DNA of 64,000 nt from Progne subis subis (taxonomy: Eukaryota > Chordata > Aves > Passeriformes > Hirundinidae): contig JAKJHU010000026.1 of NCBI GenBank assembly GCA_022316685.1, positions 3,410,501 through 3,474,500 of the forward strand, in the 5' to 3' direction. Each line of letters opens with the position of its first letter. Positions within the stretch are counted from its first letter, which is position 1. Below are positions 38,587 through 50,703 of the stretch, one piece after another. The notes beneath the pieces are model-generated. The model made no database searches and had not been told where the DNA came from. It worked only from the letters and a program-made list of their open reading frames with translations. A program made the position numbers and the translations under genes.

Positions 38587-41100
38587 GAGAGTGAGCATTT
38601 GAAATAAAAGCCATTATGGAGAGGAAAAGATGGGGACTGATAAATGGAAAGAGACATTAGAAGAAAATAGTTTTCTTCTTGTATTGCTTGTCATATGGTT
38701 TCCAAATTGTGGGGTTATGAGGTTGGAAATTTTTGGCCAACAACAGAAGGGTGATAAGTACTAAGTACATCTGCCAGGTTTCTTTTCCCATTTCAAACAA
38801 AGAAACAAGAAATTTTCTTATTTTCCATTACCACTGTAGCTACAATATTAAATTTAGCTACAATTTATCAATCTATGGAAAAATGAAATCCAAGTGACTC
38901 TGTGAAAATCTTGTGCGACAATATAGCTAATGCGGCATATATTTGCCCATTGGACTGATGCACACACATTTGCGTGAAAGAGTTAAGCTTTTGTTTAAAC
39001 TGGATAGAAGATCTGTTTCAGGTGATTAATCTTCATGCTATACTTTCTATTAAGCTCTGTGCAAAATTCTAAACCATTCATTTTAACTCATTTTTGCCAA
39101 CCTTTTTCATTTTGCATACCATCTGACAATGATATTTAGAAAAAACTGGTAATATCATCCCACATCAGCATGATATCGCAAGATAATATATTTGGTAAAA
39201 GGTTTCACACAAAAAATACATATATGAGCTGGGAAGTGATATCGTTGATGCTGAGCCAAGAACTAAGCACTGAAGTCCTTTAGCTTTACTTCCTCATGTA
39301 AGTAACCCCCACAACACCCCTCTGCAGCCCTCCACGCTCCCCCATTTTGGAAATATCAAATATCCAGCATGGTGAGTTTGTTATAAATTCATTAACTGCT
39401 GTTCTTTTCACTTGGAGTGGGCGCAATATAAGCTATTTGTTTGTCTGGCTTTGGAGACCTGTTTCTACTAGTTTACGTCAAGTTTGCTTCTACAAAATTA
39501 TGTTTTGATGACTGATGACATCAGTCACTTATTATGCTGTTTATATTCATTCAAGTTACAGAAATTTACTGAAACAAGAACGAGGTGAACAGATAATTCT
39601 TTAATCTGAAAAAATGTGGTAGAACATAGGAAATAATATTTCCATAAAAACTACAAAATGTCCATGATGTAACATACTTTGCAAAGTTATTTTTTACACA
39701 TGCATCCTGCCCCCAAAATATTTTCTGTTTTGTTGTTCTGGGCCAACTAGGACTCTCGCAACATCCAAGCACAGTCACTGTTGTTAACATACACCAGCAA
39801 CCCTTCTCAAGCAGTATGGACAAAAGTGCACCATGTTTGTTTCCTGTCTCAACATTATTCCAACAGTCTGCAGATCCTTAAGCATCCCTAAATAGCCTCA
39901 TGCACACACCATGACACGCCATGGTGTGTAAATTCCTTTTGCAATATGGTAACAGTATGTTGAGCTTCAATACAACTTTCACAGTATTTTGTAGATTCAA
40001 AAGAGAAAAAACCCTTGATTATGAAATCTGAATTCCATTGGGTTTTCTACAGAGAACCAAGAGGAGGTACAAGGCCAGGTGCTGTGCTTGTTGCCTGTGA
40101 CATAAATTTAAAAAAAAAGTGAATGATCCAGATCACAGCTGCAGTAGAAGTGATGAAAATGCTGGCTGACAACAAAAGCATCAGAGACTTAATATAATGA
40201 AGAAAAGCTGAGGACTCCTGATCAGGGATCTTGCAGTAATGATAGAATTTTAGCACCGAGGCTATTGGCAAAGATGTAAAGGAAAGAACATTGAGATGTA
40301 AGGATGTATGCTGTGATGTAAATGTGGACAGATGAGAGGAAACTTGTGAGGAAAAAATATGAAAGCTAAGAGAAAAAAGAAAAGAAGAGAAAAAATTAGG
40401 GAATAGGGAAGTTATACAATTCAATGTTACACAGTGAATAGATGTGTAGAAGCTATAATAAAACCATGCTTCTCTGGGAGGAAGGCCTTGCCAGATAAAG
40501 AACTGATATTTTTATACTGTACAGAATAAATACAAATTAAAAAAATAGACATTTTTTCTTTCAATGTTGTATTTGTTCATTCAATATTAAATTGTTTTTA
40601 TTGTACTGTTAACATTATATAACTAAATATAAGATCCAATGAAATATTATAAGACACGATTAGAGGAAAAATGGAAACAGTACAATATTTTTAATTTCAA
40701 AGAATTGCCATGGTGAAATTTTGCTGTTTGTATTATTTTGAGTAGTAAGTAGATTTCTATTGAAACAGATGTTACATGAGATATCCAGAAGTTTCTGTAA
40801 TAAAATACCCAGTGATAAGCATTCTCAAAGAAACAATATAAAGCTTTTCTTTCAATGAAATTTCACAAATTTTAACACAAATAAAAAGTATGATCTTTCA
40901 TACAACTTGCTTGGAAATCTTCTGTTCCCAATATTATTAGAGGTGTTAATTCTCATTATTACTCTGTCACAGATTTAGATATGGTAACTTAGCACATTGT
41001 GTTTATATATAAGTAAAATACTGGAAAGTGTCTGAACTCTCACATACTATTTTTTTTTTCTCATTAAATTTCTTAAAATATTGACAAATAAGGTATTTGA

Positions 41101-41102
<2 letters not shown>

Positions 41103-41155
<53 letters not shown>
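41103..41155. repeat. 53-base poly(T) tract
   Basis: An uninterrupted run of 53 T (poly(A) on the cadherin sense strand). There is no AATAAA in the preceding 30 bases of the minus strand. Confidence 0.92.
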
Positions 41156-42334
41156 CCAAAAAGGAAACTGTGTCTGGTTTTCTGAAGGTTACTGAGAATC
41201 AAGCATGGCAGAAAATTAGCAAAACCAATCACATTGCCATAACAGAGAAATTACATCTCTGGTGCTCTACTCAGAGCTCTGTCCCCAAGGATAATCATAT
41301 GCAAAGGTATGCCAAAAAAATTAATGGTTAGAATATAAGTTAGCCAAACTGCAATGTTGACTGCATCATGACAACTAGCAAGTTCTGAGCTTTCAAATTT
41401 TATTTTTTTTTCTTTATCAAAAACCATTATAGGAACATGTCGAGAGAAGAGCTGGAAAGACAATTTTCAGAGCTTCGCACAGAACAAAAATCTCACATTT
41501 TGTAAATGGTATAGGAAGCCAAGTAAAAAGTCTGACACTGATGATCTAGAAGAGTTTATTGAAAAGGGGGGAAAAGTTATATCAACAGTAGTAGTTTGAA
41601 AGGGAGCCAGGGGTTTATGTAGTGAGAAATTTCTTTGGTATCTGAAAAAGTGACACAGCAAATAGTCAGGGAAGACAAGCATATAGGATAGCAGCAACAG
41701 AAACAGGATGATGAGAACTACCCATCTCATTCTTCTAGGCCTGGAAGGAAAGACATTTTTATCTCAATAGATTTAAATGGTGAACTTCACCCCTGAGGAG
41801 TAAGAAAATAACTAGGACTCACCAGAGATTATAGGACTGGCTGCTAAGGAAAATTAACAACTCCCGCATAGGGAAAGAAATATTTATCTGATACCTTGTG
41901 TTGTGCATTGCTCCATTTAATGATCTAAACTTTCTAATGACCTAAACTTACTCCTACTTGGGCTGTTCTTTGAAAATATGTCAACTAGATGTTGAAATTC
42001 ATCTTAAATGAGTTTGAAATTACGCATGGGAAATGCTGCATGGCTGTAACACAGCAACTCTTCACACTCTGAAGATGTCATAGTTTATTAAACCAGGCTG
42101 TACGCTGTATACAAGGCTGTTATCACAGTCTTTTTTCCATCATCTCTGTCTTTATACATTGAGCTTCTGATCTAAATAAAGAAAGGAGGCCATAGGAAGC
42201 AGAGATACAACGATAACACCATGGAAGCTGACTGCTGGAGCACATTGGAGGATGCTCATTTATTATTCACAATTTGAGAATTCCTTTGACACGTTATGTA
42301 TTGAAAGCAGAGAAGAGAGAAATGGAAGTTTTTT

Positions 42335-42357
42335 TTAAAAAAAAAAAAAAAAAAAAG
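42335..42357. repeat. Poly(T)/poly(A) inverted junction
   Basis: Eight T followed directly by about 20 A (TTTTTTTTAAAA...), in the cadherin intron. Confidence 0.85.
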
Positions 42358-45083
42358 AGTAAAATCCTGTTTGTATCTTCAGGCATGTTTCAATTTTCAG
42401 TTCTGCTTGTATCAGCAGTTCAACTACTATAAATTTTCTAAGAAGTTATAAACTAATTAAAACCAAAGAAGATACATTGGAATGATTTGCATTTCTTACA
42501 TTTCTAAAGTTGGAGCTGTTAATTTGTTTATGTGGACTACATGATAGGCATTTCTGTTTCATTTCTTTATTGATAACTTTTGTAAATATTTTTTTCTTTT
42601 TTGCTGGCTTCAAAGCTATTGCCAATGGGCAAAAAGCTATTATAAGTTTTTAGTTCAGTGGGTAGCAAAAAATGAAAAATAACATAGAACACATTTTTGG
42701 CCTGAAATATAGTTATTTGCTTATGGTTGGTTTGTGTATCAGCAACACATTGCAGTCCAGAAAATAAATGCAAGAACCTTTACACTATGCACTAAACTAA
42801 CTTTACAATCAATCTTAGAGCCAACTTTTTAAATCAAAAATTTTTAAAGACATTCAGATGCATTCAGAGGGGTGAAGAAGGAAAATGTCTTCTCTCTGCG
42901 GTAGCTGGTCCTGGTTTTCCGTTATACTCATGGTAGAATTCCTTTTTAACTTCCATATGTTGATTCTGTGATAATACCTACTCAGACTTTCAATCCATTT
43001 ACAGTAACAGTACTTCTGTGGACTGTACTTACAGTCACCATGGGTGATGTTAACTTTGCACTTTCTCAGATATCATTTCTCTCCAGTTACAACTTGTCTT
43101 CTTTAAAGGATGATATTTTACAGAAGGTCAGCAGTAACTCAGAGTAGCACATAACCAGAACAAGCACGACTCTGATGTAAGTGAAAGTGGGAGCTATGTG
43201 GGTGTTTTCCCCTTGTGATGGGTTGAAAAGTGGGTGCTTCAATCCAACCATTTTAAATGCCACTTTAAATGTTCTAGAACAACGAAGACATGGTCTGTTA
43301 TCTGACATACTCATTTACAGCTTGAAAGCTCTGAAGTTAATTGACAGAGATGTTGTCCAATATGGTAGGAAATAAGAAGGGCAGAGTGATAAACAGAAGG
43401 TTCTGTAAAAAATTCACACTGGGAATGGGATCAGTTACTTTCCAGAAGCTGTTCTTTTTCTAAGTAACAGCAATGATGTGTAAAATTGATCTTTTTTTTT
43501 TTACTATTTTTTTGTTCTGTGACAGAGGGAAAAAGGTTAATATATATCACAGGCATGGGTGGATGAATACATTAAAAATTGCATTTTTTACAGATGCCAT
43601 TGAACTCATTGTGCTCTAGATTTTACAGAAAAACACATCTCCATTTCTGTGGGTATCAATGGATCTTATGATATAAAATTAAGGAAATGGAATCTCCAGA
43701 ATTATAGTATTAGAAAAATGGCATACCTTTATTCCAATTCCAGAATATTCTCCATCACTGGGCAATAATCAAAGGGCCAGATCTTTGAGATAGTGGGCAA
43801 GGGGGAAAAAATAAATTGCAAATAGTTTTGTGATTTGAAAACTTTGTCCTGAAGAAATAAAAGAAGAGCAGAACAAATGCTAAGCATTCTCCAGGGAGTT
43901 GTTCTTCATTGAAAGTAAGCTAAACTTAGTCTGCTATCAGAAGCCAGCAATCTCAATTCACTGAAGTAAGAGAATGCACAGTGGCATTACTGGCAGTGTT
44001 GGGTGAATGTGTCCATTATCTTAATAAACCCTTCTTGCCCAGGAAATTTACAATACCACTAAGCATCTATGGTAAACTGTATATCTTGTGATAAAAAACA
44101 GCACCAGTAAAACAGCGCTTTACGGTGCAGAAATTTCTTAAATGTTCTAAGTGAACTGTATTCTGAGGGTTCAATTTTTTTTTCATCTCTTGAAAAGTGT
44201 TATGTAAGTTCTGAAAGAGAAGTGTGTCTACATATTAATGCTTGGAAATATGATGATAATGACATGTTCAAATGCATTTCCCATCAAACTAAAACATTTT
44301 GACAAATATATCCACAATTCTTTAAGCATCTGGAAAAATATTATTATTTTTAGGGTAAGGGAAAAAAAAAGAAAAAAGCACGAGTCTAGAATTCAATTCA
44401 ATACATAGAAACAGATCTAATGGGAAGAACTTGTCTTTATTCTGATTTAGCCCCCATGTTGTTCTGGGAAAGTTTTTAATGGGATATGCAAAAGTAGATA
44501 TTTCTGCAAAAAGATATTTTGGCAAAAAGTGTAAGTTTATTATATTTGAAAAAGGATTACAAAATTATCTATGAAAATATCCTAAAAAAGAAAGTGAGGA
44601 GAACACAGACAACAATGAAATTAGTTACACAGAATCTGATCTATATAAAAGCACAGCGGAAATAATACTTGGCTTCTTAGGTATTAATAGAAATCTTAAC
44701 AATTTTCTAGGCAGAATAAATTGTAAACAACCCTGTTTTCATTAAAAGACCTTCATAAGTATAATTCTCAAACAAAAAAGATAGGTTTCTTCCCTAGGTT
44801 TATTCTCTAAAGCTGCCGAACTATTACAATTTAATGCATTTTCTTTGTATAACAAAGAAATTTTATTCCACCTCTTGTTCTGCCTAGCTTACATGAGCAC
44901 AGATACTGCATCATTTTATCTGTCCTCTTGTTAAAACTTGTAAGCCTTTGCTCTCTCTGAACAGTACTTTTAAAATATGTAATAAAACTTAAATAGCAAC
45001 AAAGAATCCAAAGAATCTCTTGTACCTTAAGAATACAGTAGAGAAAAAAAATCTAATTCTGTATCTTCCTCTTTTTTTTCCCC

Positions 45084-45194
45084 TTTTCTTTTCTTTTCTT
45101 TTCTTTTCTTTTCTTTTCTTTTCTTTTCTTTTCTTTTCTTTTCTTTTCTTTTCTTTTCTTTTCTTTTCTTTTCTTTTCTTTTCTTTTCTTTTCT
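45084..45194. repeat. (TTTTC)n pentanucleotide array, about 22 copies
   Basis: A near-perfect TTTTC array of 111 bp; on the cadherin sense strand it is (GAAAA)n. Open frames of Phe/Ser/Leu (plus) or Lys/Glu/Arg (minus) across it are repeat translations. Confidence 0.95.
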
Positions 45195-45511
45195 TTTTTT
45201 CTTTCAAAAGAAAATTTTAACACAGACTAAAGAAGGGAACCCAAGGAACTCTTAATTTTGCTGGATGTTCTATTTGGTATAGCCCTGTGACTCTATCCTG
45301 ACCTACATTTCCCTGAGGGTTTTAAGCTCTGCGTTATGAGCCTGAATATTCCACAAATGGAGATTTAATATTTTATTTTAGATAATGCACAAGATCAGGC
45401 CCAAGAAAAGTTTAGCTGGTCAAATAATCAATTATATGGACTGAAGCTTTAATAGCAAATTAGTATTAAATAGGTATTAAAGTATACCTGTTTGCTGAAT
45501 CCATAAGGAGA

Positions 45512-46140
45512 TGTTAATTTTGAGGAACTAAGGATTTTTAGGAAAGTTAAGATAATAAGTTGCTGAATTAGCTGAAGTAGATAGCTAATCTTTGTTAGCA
45601 GTTAACAGAAGCCAGGATCTTAGATAAGCTACCCCGGATCTTGTAACTCATTTCTTGTCAGGTTTATGTTTATGTAGTTGTGCTTGTAATGAAAAACAAA
45701 ATGTGGTAAATAGGACATAAGATAGCTGCAGATTTCCTGCTCAAAGGACCCACTGAACACAGGAAACTGTAAGTTCTACCAAGGATCCATTTGTCATGAA
45801 TGCATTGAAAAGGTAGAAAGGTCAGGACGAGGAAGACTCATCTTACTTCCTCATTTCTGGTGACCCCTCCCCAGAATAGACCCCCGGCTCATTTTAAGAA
45901 ACAAAGTATGCATGCTTAATAGCCTTTTTGCCAATTAGCATACGAAGCGAGGAATGGGAGGTGACAGGGGTATGAATATGCATTTGTATTTTGGGTATTC
46001 AACACTTTTGTAAATAAAAGGCTTTGTAATTACCTGTGAATGTCGCAGTTCGAATTAGGGAAATATCCTGCCGTGCTGCACGGCAGTAATAAACACACAC
46101 TTTCTAACTTAAAACTGTTAGAAAGTTTTTGTCCATCACA
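45512..46140 (+). mobile_element. Avian-type solo LTR, plus orientation, 5' edge uncertain
   Basis: The 3' end GTTTTTGTCCATCACA (to 46140) and the poly(A) region resemble a passerine LTR family by recall. Two AATAAA signals are visible: one at about 46012-46017, and one (TAATAAACAC, about 46088-46093) directly after a perfect 8-bp hairpin (CTGCCGTG/CACGGCAG, 46068-46086) and before a second perfect 10-bp-stem hairpin (ACTTTCTAAC/GTTAGAAAGT, 46099-46126). The start is taken at a TGTTAATTTTGAGG near 45512, but no target duplication confirms it. No internal genes flank it, so it is solo. It lies antisense to the cadherin, within its intron. Confidence 0.55.
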
Positions 46141-48975
46141 GTTGGGTATTGATACTAGATCAATATCCATATTTCTTTAATAAGTCAATAGAGTATTATT
46201 GAGTTGAACCATACACACACACTAGGATTGTATATCAGTGCAGTCTATACAGGTAGATAGGAGCAAACTACAGAAATCTTATGCTTGTACAAGTTTTAGA
46301 TTTCTGTCAAAGTGTGTAGACACAAACATAAATATTTTAGGATCCAGTGCACTGCTGTGGAGTATATTGATAATAAACAAATAGGGGAACTTTCATGCAA
46401 AAAGCTATTTGGGGTCCAAGAACAAAAGTCTGTTGTTTTGGGTTATGAGAACAAGGGGAAAAAATGTCTACTGATATTTTAATGAAATGAAATCTTTCTC
46501 CTGAAGAAATAAAAAGGAGAGCATGACAGAATTACAAGGTGACTGCTAGAGAAATACAGTTTTGTGGAGACAGATACAGCTACTGCTGACTACCAATTTC
46601 TATGTGAAATCAAGAATTTCGGGTTTTATCATTCTGCAAAACATTATAAAAATTCTCTTAAGGCAATTTTTTAATGTTTTTACTTTTAAAACATAACAAA
46701 CAAATAAAATCTTCCCAAAAAGCCAGCTTTTATAGAATTTGGAAATCCAGAGGTAAAAATAACAGCTGTCTTCTGTTCAGAGCGCTCTGATTTTTTTTTA
46801 ATGTCTGATGCTCAAAAACATGAGTTTTCAGAAGTGCAAACTTGTCACAGATGTAAGAAAAAACGTTTCTGCCCACATTCTTTCTGGTTTCTCAGAATAG
46901 AAAGCAACAAAAAATCTAGATGAGAAATATGAAAGTTGTAAATGCTAGATAGCTGCATATTGTGCATGTACTTCATAGGTGTTTTGCTAATATTTTATGT
47001 ATAGATTGTGCCACAAAGAAAAGGTCCAAATAAAGGACAATGTTTAAACAACAGATTCAAAGTGTCTTGTACCAAGCAAAATCATAACTATACATTTGCT
47101 TTAGGGATAAATTTCTTGTTATGTTTTGAATTAAGCAGTCATTTTTTAATTATATGGCCAGCTTGGAAGCTGCATTTTTGGAGTCTTTGTATGTGTGATA
47201 AGTTTTATGCAAGATTATGTAGGAAGTGCAGAATTTTGTACTTAGGTGAAAACATAATGCACAATATGCTTTTACCTTAAAATACACCTTTTTCACTTCC
47301 TTCCTCTACCTCCCCCCATAAAATCCAATCTAGGGTAGTCCTTACACTGCTTTCAGCTGTTGTTTGCTAGCTAATTACTCACTAATCTTGCGGAAATAAA
47401 AAAATAAGGAGCAAGTCCTTCTATTCAAAGTTGAATATTTATATCCAAAACATGACATTGCTGCATCAAATGTTTGTTAGAAGTTCATGCCCTCTTATAA
47501 ATCAGTGTAGTTAAATAACTTCTGTAGTAATGAACACACATAACACAGTTCCAGCTTTAAATATGCTCAAAACCATAAAATATGTACTTTGTCACAAACC
47601 ACAATTTTAGTAGAACTATTAAAAAAACCCTTCTTGATATAAATGTCTTGTATTGAGATGAACATGCACATGGTCTTTTGCATGAGATCACAGTCAATGA
47701 GTTTATTGGAAACACAGACTAAAATACGGAAATATGTAACAATACCCCTTCTTGGTTTCAGGAACAACAGTTTGGCTTTTTCTATAATGTTCCATCATAA
47801 TCTGAGTGGGGTTGATATATTAATTTCAGAAAGTACTGGGGTCTCGCTTAGGGAATATTTTTAATATATGAATTAGCCTTTCAGTATTTATGATTATTTA
47901 TTAATATTGGTATCTATTTATTGATGTCTTCTGGAACTTGAATGTGAAATGCATTTATGTATTCAAAATAAATAGCATTATTATTTTTCTGCTGTAAGTA
48001 TAGTTAAACACTGGAACAGATTCATTAAGAATTTTATACGATCTTCTTCCCTGATTGATTTAAGAAACAGATAAAAAAGTCTCTAAAGAATTATTTCAAT
48101 ATATGTATGTACCAAAAATACCAATGATGGAGTTAATGCATTACAGAGGACTAGTGATCAGTAAGATCTCAAAATGTACTACAGTAGTACATCCGTACTA
48201 CAAATATATAACTAAAATAAAGCAAATCGCACACACTTCCACATGGGCATGCAAAGAAAGCCCCAAAATACAGGCATACACAAAATCTCAGGATGAAAAT
48301 TTTGACAAACATTTAAAGTTTACTCTTATTTTCATCAGGTTGCAAAGTGGAGACCACAAGGTAATACTTGATCCGAACAAGGCCAATTTAGGTTTGGGTT
48401 TTGAAAAGGTTAGACAGTTTTTTCACTCAGGAAATACTCAGAAACACTTGTTTGAGAGACTCTGAGGCTGTTTTCCTTCTGGCCTTTTCTGTTATAAATT
48501 TCTGATTTTAATGTTTAGGCACACTTTCTTAGGAATGGCATGAAGCAATAGACTATAATCCAGGAACCACTGAAGGACCTACTCCTGAAAAGTAAGCATG
48601 AATTGTTATGCCCCTTATTTTTTTTTTTTTTCTCCTTTAAGCAATAATTGGCAATAACCTTGAAAGTACCCAATCAGTGCTATTCCCCTAAAAGTAGGCC
48701 AAACTTAAGTATTTTTCATTAATCCACTTTTCAAAAATATTACTGAAAGTATGATGTATAAATGCTAAAATAAAGTGGAATATAAATCTAAAATGCAATA
48801 TCCTATTCATAATTTGCAACATATTTTGTACACAGGTCCTTGATCCAACAGCTCAGTGATGGCATATTACATTTTTCTATTTCTGTTAGGAAATGTGTGG
48901 AAATTGTTCTGTTCAATTGAGACACTCCAGATAAAATAGAAGCCAATTTCTTTGAGATTTAAGTATTTGATTTAC

Positions 48976-49093
48976 CTTCATTGTTCCTTAGAGTAAAGTT
49001 GGGATTCAAAGAAAGCCCATCATCAAGAGAAAAATGGAATCTTGCACCATTTGCGGAGTTATCTTTGTCAGTAGCAGTAATAGTCTGAATTAC
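48976..49093 (-). CDS. CDH20: Type II cadherin exon: middle of EC5
   Basis: A 118-bp exon, the length I recall for this position in type II cadherins. The acceptor ATTTCAG at 49094 precedes GTA, and the donor is GAAG|GTAAATC at 48976. It reads VIQTITATDKDNSANGARF, HFSLDDGLSLNPNFTLRNNE plus one base, which joins the next exon to give Asp (NNE-D-NTAS). TATDKD carries the DxD-like calcium-binding aspartates of the EC fold, and NFT is an N-glycosylation sequon. The phase is 0 on entry and 1 on exit, matching both neighbours. There are no stops or indels. It is separated from the transmembrane exon by an 11.4-kb intron and from the EC4/EC5 exon by 5.5 kb. Confidence 0.93.
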
Positions 49094-50129
49094 CTGAAAT
49101 AAAAATTAACGGTGAATATGTTGAAATTTGAACTTGACCCATATAGTACCTGACCTCAGCAGGATGCTTAAGTTTACCTTATTTTAATTTTCTACTTGAC
49201 TGCTGCTGAGTTCAGCAGATAGAATGACTCGGTCATTAACTCGGTTTCTCTAGTAGGAAATATTTTAGGAACCACACTTAAGAGCTAGGTAAAAACATCT
49301 AAAAGATCTATACTTTCTGATGTTTTGATACAGTCAGGACCTGGTGTAGAGATTATCACCATTTTCATTGTATCCTGCTGACTTCCTAAATTACAGTTTT
49401 AGCTAAATATCTGTTTTCATGGAGAGAAAAGACAGGCTGAGCCGGGATGGTCTATGTGAAAAGTCACCTGCCTGCTGTCCTAATAAATGTACTTCAATAT
49501 TGATAAGGAAAAACAGTTAACTAAAATATTACTGTTAGCCATATTTCTGCTACAAAAATCCTGTTAAGAATCAGTTTTAAATTGCCAGACAACAGAACAG
49601 GAAGAACAGCAGCCACTCTGGGCTTCAGTTTAGTTGGCCCAAAAAAACTGCAGAGCTGGATGTAGCCAGAACCATGTCTGAGAGAGGTATTTTTGAAAGG
49701 TAGGACCTTTGCCTTTGAAAACCCTGGTGGTTTTTTAAACTTACTTTCAACTAAAATTGATCTAAGCTCTTGAAATGTGGGACCAAACAGTATTTCTACC
49801 TCTGCTTTCATTTTTGTGCTGGGTCTTGAAACTCAAGTGCTAAAGTGGAATCCAATAAAAGTTGTTCCTGTGATATAGGCAGCGAAGCCCACACAGACTG
49901 CTGCACAGAGCTGATAGATATCCTGAGGGAAACATAAAAGTGGGAGGGAAAGTGCTCTTTTCATAAGAATTTTTCTGTTCAGTGTTCAGCTATAGTCTGT
50001 CTGGACTGTACCTAAAGCATAAACCATACAGACTCCAGTGGCTTGGACTGTTTTAAAACTGAAAGACACCACAGAGTTCTCTACCTCCATTCACATAAGA
50101 GAAGCAAGATAAATATATTTTTAAAACCA

Positions 50130-50703
50130 TGTTCTGGTTTGGGCTGGAGTAGAGTCAATTTTCTTCACAGTAGCTGGTATGAGGCTATAATTTTGATTTG
50201 TGCTGGAAAAAGTGTTGGTAACACAGAGATGTTTCTGTCATTGCTGAGCAGGGCTCGCACAGTGTCAAGGTCTTTTCTGTTTCTTCTACCACCCCACCTG
50301 CGAGGAGATAGGGGTGTAGGAAAAGGTGTGAGGGGACACTGCCAGGACAGTTGACCCCAACTGACCAAAAGGATTTTCCATACTGTATAATGTCTTGCTC
50401 ACCTTTAAAGCTAGGGGAAGAAGGAGGAAGGAGGGGATGTTTGGAGTGATGGTATTTGTCTTTCAGAGGCAGCATCTCTGCACTCCCAGAGGTGGCTGAA
50501 TGCCTGCCTGCCTGTGGGAAATGGCAATTTCCTTGCTTTTCTTTGCTTGCATGTGCAGTTTTGGCTATACCTATCACACTGTCTTTATCTCAACCCACAA
50601 GCTCTCACTTTTACTTCCCTGATCCTCTTCCCCATCCCACTGGAGGGGAAGTGAGCGAGTCACAGTGTGGGGATGAGCTTCTAGCTGGGGTTAAACCACG
50701 ACA
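50130..50703 (+). mobile_element. Avian ERVL-type solo LTR, 574 bp, plus orientation
   Basis: The element starts TGTTCTGGTTTGGGCTGGAG and ends GGGGTTAAACCACGACA, giving TG...CA ends. Phrases such as TTTTCTTCACAGTAGCTGG, GTGCTGGAAAAAGTGTTGG, AGAGATGTTTCTGTCATTGC and the GTTGACCCCAACTGACCAAA block belong to a common avian LTR by recall. The flanking pentamers AACCA and ACTCA match poorly, so the target duplication has decayed. Open frames of 67-130 codons on both strands here are LTR sequence, not genes. It lies antisense to the cadherin intron. No internal sequence or second LTR is present. Confidence 0.75.

Larger units (their letters stand above)
37576..48975 (-). other. Cadherin intron, 11.4 kb
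   Basis: A large phase-1 intron between the 118-bp EC5 exon and the transmembrane exon. It contains a putative retroposed poly(A) end (38532-38583), a 53-base poly(T), a (TTTTC)n array, an LTR (45512-46140) and a 15-bp unit (TCCAAGAAATTAAGA) repeated at 38391 and 38410. Open frames of 60-125 codons in it (for example minus 40047-40424, minus 41251-41730, plus 48103-48465) have no recognised motifs, and I regard them as chance. Confidence 0.75.

Noticed and set aside
40047..41730. Minus-strand frames with hydrophobic segments, considered as a degenerate taste or vomeronasal receptor
   Set aside because: The frames do not join into a seven-helix order, receptor family motifs are absent, and hydrophobic runs are common in T-rich DNA.
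48103..48465. Plus-strand 120-codon frame antisense in a cadherin intron
   Set aside because: No motif or splice support, and it is the opposite strand to the only gene seen.
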